A DNA stretch of 64,000 nucleotides, taken from Catellatospora sichuanensis. GTDB taxonomy: Bacteria > Actinomycetota > Actinomycetes > Mycobacteriales > Micromonosporaceae. Positions 1-8,963 of the stretch are shown here, piece by piece (position 1 is the first letter of the stretch; each line of letters begins with the position of its first letter). The stretch covers positions 310,001 to 374,000 of the forward strand of contig NZ_VIQO01000002.1 of the NCBI RefSeq assembly GCF_007483665.1, in the 5' to 3' direction. The translations under genes were made by a program, and so were the position numbers. The notes beneath the pieces are model-generated. The model ran no database searches. It was not told where the DNA came from and saw only the letters and a program-made list of their open reading frames with translations.

Positions 1-697
1 GCCAGCCGACGAGTTTGGCGGTGTCGGCCGGGGTGCCCCAGCGCTTCGTGGGGAAGCGGTCGCGCACCCAGGCGTGGGTCTCCGGGTCGGCCCAGCCGGT
101 GTCGTTGGGGCCGGGGTTGACCGCGTTCACGGTGATGCCGCGCCCTGCCAGCAGCACGGAGAAGTCGCGGGTCAGGTACTCGATCGCGGCCTTGCTCGCG
201 GCGTACGCCAGCTCGCCGGTCATCGGGCCGAGCCGCTGGCCGGAGGTGAACAGCACGATCCGGCCCGGTCGGGCGTCGTCGTGCGCCGCGGCGTACGCCT
301 GCACCAGCAGCATGTTGGCTCGCACGTTGACGGTCAGGTGCCGGTCGATCTCGGCCGCGGCCAGCTCGCCCAGCGGCGTCGACGTCGAGTAGGTATGGCA
401 GGAGACCAGCGTGTCGATCGCGCCGAACCGCTCCACCGCGGCTGCGACCAGCGCCTCCGGCCCGCCGGGCGCGGTCAGGTCGAACGGCTGCCAGTGCACG
501 TCGGGTCCGAGTCCGGCGGCGAGGTCGGCCGGGTCGCCGCCCGACAGTCCCTGCTCGCTGTCGTACGACGGATAACCGGTGATCATGACGCGATACCCGT
601 CGGCCACCAGCCGCCGGGCCACCGCCGCACCGATGTTGACACTGCGCCCCACGCCGGTGACCAGCGCGACGGGTCGATATGCAAGATCGTTTGTCAT
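1..697 (-). CDS. SDR family oxidoreductase (3' end outside window)
   Basis: Short-chain dehydrogenase/reductase, a cytosolic NAD(P)-dependent oxidoreductase of unknown substrate. The first 232 codons are visible on the minus strand from ATG at 697. A glycine-rich nucleotide-binding motif TGVGRSVNIG sits at residues 14-23, the catalytic YAASK (Tyr165, Lys169) and Ser152 are present, and NVRAN (about 124-128) supplies the structural Asn. The second glycine of the usual TGxxxGxG is replaced, but the pattern is within SDR variation. The start has no good Shine-Dalgarno; TAAGGT lies seven bases upstream, which suggests a leaderless mRNA. The gene is truncated only by the window edge. Substrate cannot be inferred. 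Confidence 0.88.
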   Translation of the reverse strand, partial: MTNDLAYRPVALVTGVGRSVNIGAAVARRLVADGYRVMITGYPSYDSEQGLSGGDPADLAAGLGPDVHWQPFDLTAPGGPEALVAAAVERFGAIDTLVSCHTYSTSTPLGELAAAEIDRHLTVNVRANMLLVQAYAAAHDDARPGRIVLFTSGQRLGPMTGELAYAASKAAIEYLTRDFSVLLAGRGITVNAVNPGPNDTGWADPETHAWVRDRFPTKRWGTPADTAKLVGW

Positions 698-704
698 CGA
701 AGGA

Positions 705-710
705 ACCTTA
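705..710 (-). promoter_or_regulatory. Putative -10 box of SDR gene
   Basis: TAAGGT on the minus strand followed by seven bases and the ATG. The spacing would put the transcription start at the start codon. No clear -35 box. Confidence 0.35.
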
Positions 711-979
711 GGGGCATCGAAGGTGCGGGGCAATGCTGTTTGTCGCCGCCGGCGGGAAGCTTGGCGGTAGGACGGCGCTGCCGGGTGCGGCCTCGATCGT
801 GTGAGGCGTTTGTGCAGCCGGCGGCGTGTGCGGCAGAGATCCGGCAGGGTTCGGCAGCGGGTGCGCGGTCGTCCGGCAGCGCGATCCCGCACGATCGTCG
901 TCGTCAGCCGCCCCGAACGGTCGCCACCTGCGCAGACGGGTTTGCCGGGCGGTATCTCCCCAAGGAAAGAGGAACCCCC

Positions 980-1432
980 ATGCGTCGTGCGCTCGCGGCC
1001 GTATTCCTGAGCGGTGCGCTGCTCGCCACCGCCGCCTGTGGCACCGAGGCAGCCCCGGAGGCCGCGGCCCCCGACTACTCGGCCAACACCAAGACCGTCT
1101 GCACCGCGCTGGAGGACGTGCTCTCCGGCCGGACGCTGGAGAAGGACACCACCGACGCGCTGGCCAAGGCGATCAAGGGCAAGAAGACCGAGGCCGAGAT
1201 CGAGAAGGCCTCGATCGCCGTCATGAAGGGCGTCTTCACCGACTGGGCGACGGACATCGAGGCGGAGGCGGCGAAGGCCGAGGACCCGCAGCTCGAGGCC
1301 GACATCAAGGGCTTCGCCGGCGCGCTCAAGGCCGAGGTGAACAAAATCAAGGTCGTGGACGACGCCGACAAGGTCATGGACGGCGCCGCCGTGACCGCCG
1401 CCGGCGAGAAGCTGGACAAGTACTGCGCCTGA
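980..1432 (+). CDS. Small secreted lipoprotein, unknown function
   Basis: A 150-residue lipoprotein. A basic N-terminus (MRRALAAV), a hydrophobic stretch and a lipobox ending at Cys20 (ATAAC) predict signal peptidase II cleavage and membrane anchoring outside the cell. The mature part is Lys/Glu/Ala-rich and probably helical, with two further cysteines (in TVCTAL and KYCA) that could form a disulfide. The start is set by AGGAAAGAGGAACCCCC just upstream of ATG. It stands alone, ends in a strong hairpin and has no recognised domain. Function is not known. Confidence 0.85.
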   Translation: MRRALAAVFLSGALLATAACGTEAAPEAAAPDYSANTKTVCTALEDVLSGRTLEKDTTDALAKAIKGKKTEAEIEKASIAVMKGVFTDWATDIEAEAAKAEDPQLEADIKGFAGALKAEVNKIKVVDDADKVMDGAAVTAAGEKLDKYCA

Positions 1433-1453
1433 CGGCAGGCTCCGCGTTCCGCC

Positions 1454-1495
1454 CGCGAACCGCGCCCGTCCGCACCAGGACGGGCGCGGTTCGCG
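1454..1495 (+). terminator. Hairpin terminator after lipoprotein gene
   Basis: Perfect 18-bp inverted repeat (1454-1471 with 1478-1495) around a 6-base loop, 20 bases after the stop codon. There is no U-tract, as is common in high-GC actinomycetes. Confidence 0.75.
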
Positions 1496-1592
1496 TCTGG
1501 TGATCCGGCCCGGTGCCAGCTGCCGAGTCCGGCACGACCCGCCCGGCCGGCCGCGACCGCGTCAGGGGCGTAAACGGGTCGGGGGTCAGGAG

Positions 1593-1598
1593 TAGGCT
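1593..1598 (+). promoter_or_regulatory. Putative -10 box upstream of mfd
   Basis: TAGGCT, the same hexamer as before eno and cbs, about 90 bases upstream of the mfd start. No convincing -35 box. Confidence 0.3.
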
Positions 1599-1687
1599 CG
1601 ACGACGAAACCCCGTACCTGCCTGGTTGCGGGGCTTTCGCCGTGGTTTGCCATGGCCCGTGCGCACCGGGCGGGAAGGCGCTTACCC

Positions 1688-4600
1688 GTGAACCTCACCG
1701 GACTCCTCCAAGCGGCTTCGGCCGATCCCGCGCTGGCCCGGGCCACCGAACTGGCCCGCACCGAACCCCAGCTCGACCTGACCGCCCCCACGTCGGCCCG
1801 CCCGTTCCTGGTGGCGAGCGCGGCCCGGCAGCGGCCGGTGCTCGTGGTGACCGCGACCAGCCGGGAGGCCGAGGACCTGGCCGAGGCGCTCGCCGAGTTC
1901 CTCGATCCGGCCATCGTGGCGGTGTACCCGGCCTGGGAGACGCTGCCGCATGAGCGCCTGTCGCCGCGCTCGGACACCGTCGGCCGGCGGCTGGCCGTGC
2001 TGCGCCAGCTCGCGCACCCCGAGGGCCGCCCGCTGCGGGTGGTCGTCGCGCCGGTGCGCAGCATGCTGCAACCCCAGCTCAAGGGCCTCGGCGACCTGGA
2101 ACCGATCGACCTGCGGCAGGGCACGGTCGCGCCGCTGGACGAGCTGACGCACACCCTGCACGATCTCGCGTACGCCCGGGTGGATCTCGTCACCAAGCGC
2201 GGCGAGTTCGCGGTGCGCGGCGGCATCCTCGACATCTTCCCGCCGACCGACGAGCACCCGTCGCGGGTCGAGTTCTGGGGCGACGAGGTGGAGGAGATCC
2301 GCACCTTCGCCGTGGCCGACCAGCGCACCATCGCCAAGGTCGACCGGCTGTGGGCGCCGCCCTGCCGGGAGCTGCTGCTCACCCCGGACGTGCGGGAGCG
2401 GGCCGGCCAGCTCGCCGCCGAGCACCCCGGCCTGGAAGAGATGCTGACCAAGCTGGCCGAGGGCATCCCGGTCGAGGGCATGGAGTCGCTGTCCCCGGCG
2501 CTGCACCAGGGCCGGGACTCGATGCAGCTGCTGCTGGACTGCGTGCCGGGCGACTCGCTGGTGCTGCTGGCCGACCCCGAGCGCATTCGCACCCGCGCCC
2601 ACGACCTGTTCCGCACCTCGGAGGAGTTCCTCGAGGCCAGTTGGGCGGCCGCCGCCGAGGTGGCCGGGGTCAAGGCCCCCATCGATCTCGGCGCGGCGAC
2701 CTTCAAGACCCTGGCCGAGGTACGACAGCACGCCGCGCAGTTGAACATGCACTGGTGGACGGTGTCCCCGTTCGGGCTGGTCGCCACCGAGAAACCGGTC
2801 GACGAGCCGTGGCTGGACACCCCCGACGTGCACGTCGCGCCGGACACCGGGGCGGTGCTGACCTGGTCCGCGACCCAGCCGCCGGTGTACCACGGGGACA
2901 CCGCGAAGGTGATCGCCGACGTGAAGGGCTGGCTGGCCGACGGCTGGCGGGTGGCGCTGATCTTCGAGGGCCACGGCCCGGCGCAGCGTTCGGTCGAGGT
3001 GCTGCGCGACGCGGGTGTCGGCGCGGTGCTGGCCGAGCAGATCGCCGAGCTGCCCGAGCCGGGGCAGGTAGTGGTGAGCTGCGGCCGGCTGCGGCTGGGC
3101 CTGGTCGACGAGGCCGCGAAGCTCGCCGTGCTGACCGGGGCGGAGATCTCCGGCGGGCGCGGCACGGGCAACCGCGAGCTGGGGCGGATGCCGTCCCGGC
3201 GGCGCAACACCATCGACCCGCTGGAGTTGCGGGCCGGCGACTTCGTCGTGCACGAGGCGCACGGCATCGGCAAGTACGTCGAGCTGGTCCAGCGCAAGGT
3301 CAACGGCGCGGACCGGGAGTACCTGGTCATCGAGTACGCCGCCAGCAAGCGCGGCCAGCCCGGCGACCGTCTGTTCGTGCCGACCGACGCCCTCGACCAG
3401 CTCTCCCGCTACGTCGGCGGCGAGCAGCCCACGCTGCACAAGATGGGCGGCGCGGACTGGCAGAAGGCCAAGGCGCGCGCCCGCAAGGCGGTCCGCGAGA
3501 TCGCCGCGCAGCTGATCCAGCTCTACGCCGCCCGGCAGGCCGCGCCGGGCCACGCCTTCGGCCCGGACACCCCCTGGCAGCGCGAGCTGGAGGACGCGTT
3601 CCCCTACCAGGAGACGCCCGACCAGCTGTCCGCGATCGAGGAGGTCAAGTACGACATGGAGAAGCCGGTCCCGATGGACCGGCTGATCGCGGGCGACGTC
3701 GGCTATGGCAAGACCGAGATCGCGGTGCGGGCGGCGTTCAAGGCGGTGCAGGACGGCAAGCAGGTCGCCGTGCTGGTGCCGACGACGCTGCTGGCGCAGC
3801 AGCACTTCAACACGTTCTCCGACCGGATGGCGCAGTTCCCGGTGGTGCTGCGGCAGCTGTCGCGTTTCGCCACGCCGAAGGAGGCCGAGGAGACGCTCAA
3901 CATGGCCGCCGAGGGCCGCGCCGACATCATCATCGGCACCCACCGGCTGATCCAGAAGAGCACCCGGTTCAACAAGCTCGGCCTGGTCATCGTCGACGAG
4001 GAGCAGCGCTTCGGCGTCGAGCACAAGGAGCGGCTCAAGGAGATGCGCACCAACGTGGACATGCTGACCATGTCCGCGACGCCGATCCCGCGCACCCTGG
4101 AGATGTCGATCACCGGCATCCGGGAGATGTCCCAGATCACCACGCCGCCGGAGGAGCGCCACCCGGTGCTCACCTACGTCGGGGCGTACGACGACAAGCA
4201 GGTCGCCGCGGCCATCCATCGTGAGCTGCTGCGCGACGGTCAGGTGTTCTACCTGCACAACCGGGTGGAGACCATCGACAAGGCGGTGCGCCGCATCCGG
4301 GAACTGGTGCCCGAGGCGCGGGTCGTCGCCGCGCACGGCCAGATGGGCGAGGACGCGCTGGAGAAGGTGATGGTCGGCTTCTGGGAGAAGGAGTTCGACG
4401 TCCTGGTCGCCACCACCATCATCGAGTCCGGCATCGACATCCCGAACGCGAACACCCTCATCCTGGAGCGGGCCGATCTGCTCGGCCTGGCCCAGCTGCA
4501 CCAGATCCGGGGCCGGGTGGGCCGCGGGCGCGAGCGCGCGTACGCCTACTTCCTCTACCCACCGGAGAAGCCGCTCACCGAGCACGCGCACGAGCGGCTG

Positions 4601-5251
4601 GCCACCATCGCCCAGCACACCGAGCTGGGCGCGGGCATGTACGTGGCGATGAAGGACCTGGAGATCCGCGGCGCGGGCAACCTGCTCGGCGGCGAGCAGT
4701 CCGGCCACATCGAGGGCGTCGGCTTCGACCTGTACGTGCGCATGGTCGGCGAGGCGGTGGCGCAGTTCAAGGGCGGCGGCGTGGCCCAGGAGGAGGCGCC
4801 CGAGGTCAAGATCGACCTGCCGATCGACGCGCACCTGCCGCACGACTACATCGACTCCGAGCGGCTGCGCCTGGAGATCTATCGCAAGCTCGCCTCGGCC
4901 CGTGATGAGGTCGCGCTGCAGGAGGTGGTGGCGGAGCTGACCGACCGCTACGGCGAGCCGCCCGCACCGGTGGCCAACCTGGTCGCGGTCGCCAAACTGC
5001 GGATGACCGCCCGGGCGTACGGCCTGACCGAGATATCGCTGCAGGGCAAGCACGTGCGGTTCGGCCCGCTGGAGCTGGCCGACTCCAAGCAGCTGCGGCT
5101 CAAGCGCTACCACCCCGACTCGGTCTACAAGACGGCGAACTCGCAGGTCAGTGTGCCGACGCCGATGACCCGACGGGTCGGCGGCGAGCCGCTGCGCGAC
5201 CAGGCGCTGCTCGACTGGTGCGCCCAGCTGCTGAAGGACGTGCTGGGCTGA
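1688..5251 (+). CDS. mfd: Transcription-repair coupling factor Mfd
   Basis: Mfd displaces RNA polymerase stalled at DNA lesions and recruits UvrA in nucleotide excision repair. The 1187-residue product has the full family architecture: an N-terminal UvrB-like region, a CarD-like polymerase-interacting domain (LRAGDFVVHEAHGIGKY, about 512-575), a helicase core with Walker A GDVGYGKT (669-676), DEEQ (770-773) and SATPIPRTLEMS, helicase C-terminal motifs with IHQIRGRVGR-type sequence, and the C-terminal TRCF domain. The frame is open to an ATG at 1652, but GTG at 1688 is preferred because GGGAAGG lies ten bases upstream and MNLTGLLQ is a typical start. The stop overlaps the next start (TGATG), so ogt is probably co-translated. 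Confidence 0.97.
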   Translation: MNLTGLLQAASADPALARATELARTEPQLDLTAPTSARPFLVASAARQRPVLVVTATSREAEDLAEALAEFLDPAIVAVYPAWETLPHERLSPRSDTVGRRLAVLRQLAHPEGRPLRVVVAPVRSMLQPQLKGLGDLEPIDLRQGTVAPLDELTHTLHDLAYARVDLVTKRGEFAVRGGILDIFPPTDEHPSRVEFWGDEVEEIRTFAVADQRTIAKVDRLWAPPCRELLLTPDVRERAGQLAAEHPGLEEMLTKLAEGIPVEGMESLSPALHQGRDSMQLLLDCVPGDSLVLLADPERIRTRAHDLFRTSEEFLEASWAAAAEVAGVKAPIDLGAATFKTLAEVRQHAAQLNMHWWTVSPFGLVATEKPVDEPWLDTPDVHVAPDTGAVLTWSATQPPVYHGDTAKVIADVKGWLADGWRVALIFEGHGPAQRSVEVLRDAGVGAVLAEQIAELPEPGQVVVSCGRLRLGLVDEAAKLAVLTGAEISGGRGTGNRELGRMPSRRRNTIDPLELRAGDFVVHEAHGIGKYVELVQRKVNGADREYLVIEYAASKRGQPGDRLFVPTDALDQLSRYVGGEQPTLHKMGGADWQKAKARARKAVREIAAQLIQLYAARQAAPGHAFGPDTPWQRELEDAFPYQETPDQLSAIEEVKYDMEKPVPMDRLIAGDVGYGKTEIAVRAAFKAVQDGKQVAVLVPTTLLAQQHFNTFSDRMAQFPVVLRQLSRFATPKEAEETLNMAAEGRADIIIGTHRLIQKSTRFNKLGLVIVDEEQRFGVEHKERLKEMRTNVDMLTMSATPIPRTLEMSITGIREMSQITTPPEERHPVLTYVGAYDDKQVAAAIHRELLRDGQVFYLHNRVETIDKAVRRIRELVPEARVVAAHGQMGEDALEKVMVGFWEKEFDVLVATTIIESGIDIPNANTLILERADLLGLAQLHQIRGRVGRGRERAYAYFLYPPEKPLTEHAHERLATIAQHTELGAGMYVAMKDLEIRGAGNLLGGEQSGHIEGVGFDLYVRMVGEAVAQFKGGGVAQEEAPEVKIDLPIDAHLPHDYIDSERLRLEIYRKLASARDEVALQEVVAELTDRYGEPPAPVANLVAVAKLRMTARAYGLTEISLQGKHVRFGPLELADSKQLRLKRYHPDSVYKTANSQVSVPTPMTRRVGGEPLRDQALLDWCAQLLKDVLG

Positions 5252-5733
5252 TGGGCCCGCGGTGGACGGTCGTGGACACGCCCATCGGGCCGCTGAGCTG
5301 TGCGATCGACGACATCGGGCTGTGTACGGTGCAGTTCGGCGCGCTCGACGTGGTGCAGGACGTCGACCCGCTGCTCGACGACATCGCTGAGCAGCTGCGC
5401 GCCTATTTCACGGGCGAGCTGGTGGAGTTCACCCTGCCCGTGTCGATCCGCCGCGGCAGCGACTTCGAGCGGGCGGTCTGGGCGGAGCTGTCCCGCATCC
5501 CGTACGGCGAGACCCACACGTACGGCGAGGTGGCCCGCGCGGTCGGCGAGCCGGACGCGGCCCGCGCCGTCGGGATGGCCTGCAACCGCAACCCGGTGGC
5601 CGTGGTGGTCCCGTGCCACCGGGTGGTCGGCGCGGGCGGCAAACTCGTCGGCTTCGGCGGCGGCCTGCCCCGCAAACGCCAACTCCTCGAACTCGAAGCC
5701 CGCGTCCGCATGGAACACGACTGGCTCGCCTGA
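5251..5733 (+). CDS. ogt: Methylated-DNA--protein-cysteine methyltransferase
   Basis: Suicide repair protein that transfers the alkyl group from O6-alkylguanine to its own cysteine. The 160-residue product carries the active-site PCHRV (Cys122) and the DNA-binding RIPYGETHTYGEVA segment with the VGMACNRNP arginine-finger region, all standard for Ogt/MGMT. ATG at 5251 shares one base with the mfd stop codon (TGATG), so translation is coupled and the two genes form a DNA-repair operon. No Ada-like regulatory domain is fused. The gene is followed by a 79-bp palindromic repeat. Confidence 0.95.
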   Translation: MGPRWTVVDTPIGPLSCAIDDIGLCTVQFGALDVVQDVDPLLDDIAEQLRAYFTGELVEFTLPVSIRRGSDFERAVWAELSRIPYGETHTYGEVARAVGEPDAARAVGMACNRNPVAVVVPCHRVVGAGGKLVGFGGGLPRKRQLLELEARVRMEHDWLA

Positions 5734-5767
5734 CCCGCCTGCGGCCTCCGGCCGATCGCCCGTCCTC

Positions 5768-5846
5768 ATGATCGCTCGACTTGCCCGGCACATGGGCGAA
5801 AGCGCGTCCAAGATACGCACAGGTGCCAGGCAAGTCGGATGATCAT
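5768..5846. repeat. Dispersed 75-bp palindromic element, copy A
   Basis: Imperfect inverted repeat whose arms are GATCGCTCGACTTGCC and its near-complement, flanking a conserved centre (TGGGCGAAAG then AAGATACGCACAGG). It lies between the convergent ogt gene and the minus-strand membrane protein gene. Three further copies are at 8863, 31041 and 39924, all with a 75-bp GATC-to-GATC core. Confidence 0.85.
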
Positions 5847-5901
5847 GGGGGCGGGCGGCCGCGGATGCGGCCACCCCTTCGGCGTGCGGGGCTCGGGCGG
5901 G

Positions 5902-7080
5902 TCAGGCCCGCTTGCGGTGGGTGACGGCGGCGATGGCGGCCCAGCCGAGGGCGAGCACGGCGAAGCCGTAGCCGAAGGCCGGGTAATCGATCGGTGGAGC
6001 GCCGATGAAGAAGTCCTGGACCCAGGTCGCGCCGGCGGTGGCTGCGGTGGCGACGGCCGCGCCGAAGACGGCGGCGACCAGGGCGAGGGCGAGTCCGGTC
6101 GGGGCCTTCGCGGCGGTGACGCGCTCCGGGCCGGCCTGCTTCGGGATCAGGCCCTTCCCCCCGCGGGACCCGGCGAAGGCGAGGAAGACCAGGTCGATCG
6201 CGATCGCGCCGGCCAGCAGCAGCAGCGGCGGGATGGACTTCGGGAAGCCGGTGCCGGCCAGCAGCCCCCAGACGACCACGCGGTATGCCAGGTAGGTGGC
6301 GGTGATGGCGGTGGCGGTGAAGCGGGCACCGACGAAGGCGCGGGCGGCGACCAGGGTGAGCAGTGCCGCGCCGGTGATCCAGGCCGGGTAGACCCAGGAG
6401 TCGACGGGCAGCGCGAAGCCGGTCACGGCGAGCTCGTCGACGGGGCGGCCGATCTGGTCGGCGGCGAACTTCAGCAGGATCGGTTCGGCGGTCGGTGCGC
6501 CGGCCTTCCACGACTCCAGTGAGAGCACGCCGTACTCCTGGTGCTGGCTGGGGAACAGGACGTTCTCCAGGAAGAAGCCCCAGATGAAGGCGCTGATCAC
6601 GGTGCGGGTCCGGCTCGGCGGGGTGGAGATCCAGTAGCCGCGGGCGACGCCGAGCAGCATGAACGCGGTGCCGATGTACAGCAGGGCGTGGCTGGCGCTC
6701 CAGGCGGTGATGTCCAGTCCGTTGATCTTGTGGTTCAGGATGTCGATCGGGATGGCCACCAGGAACGTCGCCGTGCCGCCCACCATCAGGCGCTTCGCGA
6801 GCCTGTCCACGCCCACGTCGTGGTAGGCCTGGAACAGCACCAGCGCCACCACGATGACCGTGCCCGCGGTGTTCAGCAGGTGCGGCGGGGCCAGGTCGTC
6901 GCGCAGCCACTTGAAGTGCCACGACATGTCCCAGGTCGAGCCCAGCATCTTCAGCGCGAAGGCGACCAGCCAGAGCCGGTAGACGGCGGCGACCACCGCG
7001 GGGCCCTGAGCTGCGTCGGGCCCGCTGCGGGCCAGGCCCACCCAGCCCGAGGTGGTACGAGGAAGCGTCTGCGTCGTCAC
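5902..7080 (-). CDS. Polytopic membrane protein, unknown function
   Basis: An integral membrane protein of about 392 residues with roughly eight to nine hydrophobic segments (for example VVAAVYRLWLVAFAL near the N-terminus, ALLTLVAARAFVGA, LLLLAGAIAIDLVFLAF, and the last segment FAVLALGWAAIAAV) and a short basic tail. Histidines cluster in the first third (STWDMSWHFK, HLLNTAG, YHDVGVD), which could hint at metal or heme contact, but this is speculation. GTG at 7080 is chosen over the longer frame from 7128; the sequence before it has no strong Shine-Dalgarno, and CAGAAT seven bases upstream could be the -10 of a leaderless transcript. No family name is recognised. Confidence 0.8.
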   Translation of the reverse strand: MTTQTLPRTTSGWVGLARSGPDAAQGPAVVAAVYRLWLVAFALKMLGSTWDMSWHFKWLRDDLAPPHLLNTAGTVIVVALVLFQAYHDVGVDRLAKRLMVGGTATFLVAIPIDILNHKINGLDITAWSASHALLYIGTAFMLLGVARGYWISTPPSRTRTVISAFIWGFFLENVLFPSQHQEYGVLSLESWKAGAPTAEPILLKFAADQIGRPVDELAVTGFALPVDSWVYPAWITGAALLTLVAARAFVGARFTATAITATYLAYRVVVWGLLAGTGFPKSIPPLLLLAGAIAIDLVFLAFAGSRGGKGLIPKQAGPERVTAAKAPTGLALALVAAVFGAAVATAATAGATWVQDFFIGAPPIDYPAFGYGFAVLALGWAAIAAVTHRKRA

Positions 7081-7206
7081 GGGCGGAATTCTGCCGTGTC
7101 GGAGGGGGTCTACGCGCCCTCCGAACACCTGAATCCACCCTGAGATCTCCCCGAGTCGCCGTTCGTGAGAGAGTGGCGGCGTAAGCGCCTGTCACTGGAG
7201 GATTCC

Positions 7207-7890
7207 GTGCGCCGTCTGACCGCCGCGGCCGGCATCGCCGTCGCCATGCTGGCCCTGACCGCCTGCCGGTCGAATCCGAGCGTCGCCGCGTACGTGGGGG
7301 ACACCACGTTCACCGAGGACCGGGTGACGCAGCTGATCGACCAGGTCAAGGCCGTCCCGAACATCGACCCGCAGAATGTGCCGGACCGCTTCCAGGTCGT
7401 GCAGCTGCTCGTGCTCGAGTCGGTCTGCAAGCGCGCGGCCGCCGACCTGAAGGCGACGCTGCCGCCCGTGCAGACCCAGGCGGGTCAGCCCGAGCTGGCC
7501 GGCCTGCAGCAGAGCCTGCAGAACTGCCGCGAGAACCTGCCGGTCAAGGCGGTGCAGCCGACCCCTGAGGAGCTGCGCGAGGTCTACGACAACGGCGTGG
7601 CGGTGGGCGCGATCAACGGCGACGACCCGGCGAACAGCTTCGACAAGGTCGCCCCGCAGCTTGCCCAGAGCGGTGAGCTGGGCAACGCGCTGGCCCAGCG
7701 CAAGCTGCTGGCCGACGCAGCGGCTGCCGGGGACATCTCGGTCAACCCGCGCTACCGTCCGATGAACTTCGCCCTGCTGAGCTTCAACCAGGGCCCTGCG
7801 CTCAGCGTCGGCCTCGGCCAGCCCGCCGACGCCGTCCAGGCGGCTCAGCCTGCGGCGGACACGCCGGCCACGCCCCAGCCCCAGCAGTGA
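7207..7890 (+). CDS. SurA N-terminal-like lipoprotein
   Basis: A 227-residue secreted lipoprotein with signal peptide and lipobox LTAC (Cys20). The segment AAYVGDTTFTEDRVTQLID is typical of the SurA/PrsA N-terminal chaperone domain ('own the substrate' helix start), but no parvulin PPIase domain follows, so any role is holding or targeting rather than isomerase. GTG at 7207 is chosen because GGAGG lies five bases upstream and the signal peptide then starts MRRLTAAAG. The stop overlaps the GTG of mazG (GTGA), so the two are translationally coupled, an arrangement seen elsewhere in actinobacteria from my knowledge of the family. The C-terminus is Pro/Ala/Gln-rich. Confidence 0.8.
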   Translation: MRRLTAAAGIAVAMLALTACRSNPSVAAYVGDTTFTEDRVTQLIDQVKAVPNIDPQNVPDRFQVVQLLVLESVCKRAAADLKATLPPVQTQAGQPELAGLQQSLQNCRENLPVKAVQPTPEELREVYDNGVAVGAINGDDPANSFDKVAPQLAQSGELGNALAQRKLLADAAAAGDISVNPRYRPMNFALLSFNQGPALSVGLGQPADAVQAAQPAADTPATPQPQQ

Positions 7891-8822
7891 CGGAGACCCG
7901 CCGGATCGTTCTTCTCGTCACCTCGCCCCGGATGCCCGCAGGGCTGCTCACGGCAGCCGCGTGGGACGTGGTGCGGGCACATCCCGTGCTGGCCGGAGCC
8001 GAGAACGAGCAGACCACCGCGCTGCGCGCCGCGGGCGCGGCGGTCACCGTCGTCCCGGCGGCGACCGCGACGACCCTGCTCGACGCCGCGCAGCCGGTGG
8101 CCGTGTGGCTGGCCGGGCCGGGCGGGGACGAGTTCCTCGCCCGTGAGCTCGGCCTGCGGCTGGCCCGTGAACCCGGCCTGGCCGAGCTGGAGCTGATGTA
8201 CGGGTCCTGGGATCCGCCCGGCGCGCGCCTGCTCGACGCGGTGGCGGTCACCGACCGGCTGCAGAGCAGCGACCCGTGGCGCCGCGAGCAGACCCACCGC
8301 ACCCTGGCGAAGTATCTGCTGGAGGAGGCGTACGAGGCCTACGACGCGATCGTCGCCGGAGACCACGCGGCGGTGCGCGACGAGATGGGCGACGTGCTGC
8401 TGCAGGTGCTGTTCCACGCCCAGCTGGCCCAGGAGCTGCCCGAGGACGAACGCTGGAACGTGGACGACGTGGCCGGGGACTTCGTGGCGAAGATGGTGCG
8501 CCGCAACCCGCACGTCTTCGCGGACACTCCGGCCGAGGACGTCGACGAGATCATCGCCAACTGGGAGCGCATCAAAACCGAGGAGAAGGGCGGCACACGC
8601 GCGCCGCTCGACGGGGTGACCTGGTCCCTGCCCGCGCTGACGCTCGCGGCCAAGCTGCTCACCCGCGCCCGCCGGCACGGCCTGCCCGAGCCCGCGCCGT
8701 CCGAGTCCCTCGGCGGCCGCCTGCTGGCACTGGTCGTCGGGGCCGGCGAGGACGCCGACGCCGAGGCCGCCCTGCGCGAGGAACTGCACCGCTACGCCGA
8801 CTCCGTCGCCGACGAATCCTGA
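7887..8822 (+). CDS. mazG: Nucleoside triphosphate pyrophosphohydrolase MazG
   Basis: House-cleaning enzyme that hydrolyses (d)NTPs, including oxidised ones, to the monophosphate. The 311-residue protein has an N-terminal region of about 120 residues typical of actinobacterial MazG, then the MazG domain with metal ligands EEAYE (146-150) and EMGDVLLQVLFHAQL (166 onward). It continues with RNPHVFAD and NWERIKTEEKG, diagnostic of the family. GTG at 7887 overlaps the preceding stop. The second MazG domain of enterobacterial proteins is reduced to a degenerate C-terminal helical part. Confidence 0.93.
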   Translation: MTETRRIVLLVTSPRMPAGLLTAAAWDVVRAHPVLAGAENEQTTALRAAGAAVTVVPAATATTLLDAAQPVAVWLAGPGGDEFLARELGLRLAREPGLAELELMYGSWDPPGARLLDAVAVTDRLQSSDPWRREQTHRTLAKYLLEEAYEAYDAIVAGDHAAVRDEMGDVLLQVLFHAQLAQELPEDERWNVDDVAGDFVAKMVRRNPHVFADTPAEDVDEIIANWERIKTEEKGGTRAPLDGVTWSLPALTLAAKLLTRARRHGLPEPAPSESLGGRLLALVVGAGEDADAEAALREELHRYADSVADES

Positions 8823-8862
8823 GCGGCCCCGCCGCGCTCACACGCTGCGCGCCGCGCGCCGC

Positions 8863-8937
8863 GATCGTTCGACTCGCCCGGCGAGTGGGCGAAAGGCCGG
8901 TCAACATACGCACAGGTGCCTGGCAAGTCGAGCGATC
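8863..8937. repeat. Dispersed 75-bp palindromic element, copy B
   Basis: Second copy of the element, between mazG and the DUF885 gene. Arms GATCGTTCGACTCGCC and TGGCAAGTCGAGCGATC flank the centre TGGGCGAAAG, then ACATACGCACAGG. Same orientation as copies A and C. Confidence 0.85.
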
Positions 8938-8951
8938 GAGGGGGCGGCAGG

Positions 8952-8957
8952 TACGTT
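8952..8957 (+). promoter_or_regulatory. Putative -10 box, leaderless DUF885 gene
   Basis: TACGTT followed by six bases and the ATG at 8964. It lies 14 bases beyond the palindromic element. Confidence 0.4.
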
Positions 8958-8963
8958 GAGCCG

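Noticed and set aside
1682-5113. Very long open frame on the minus strand opposite mfd (over 1100 codons)
   Set aside because: Shadow of GC-rich codon use in mfd; Leu/Asp/Arg/His-rich composition without any family motif, while the plus strand encodes a complete Mfd.
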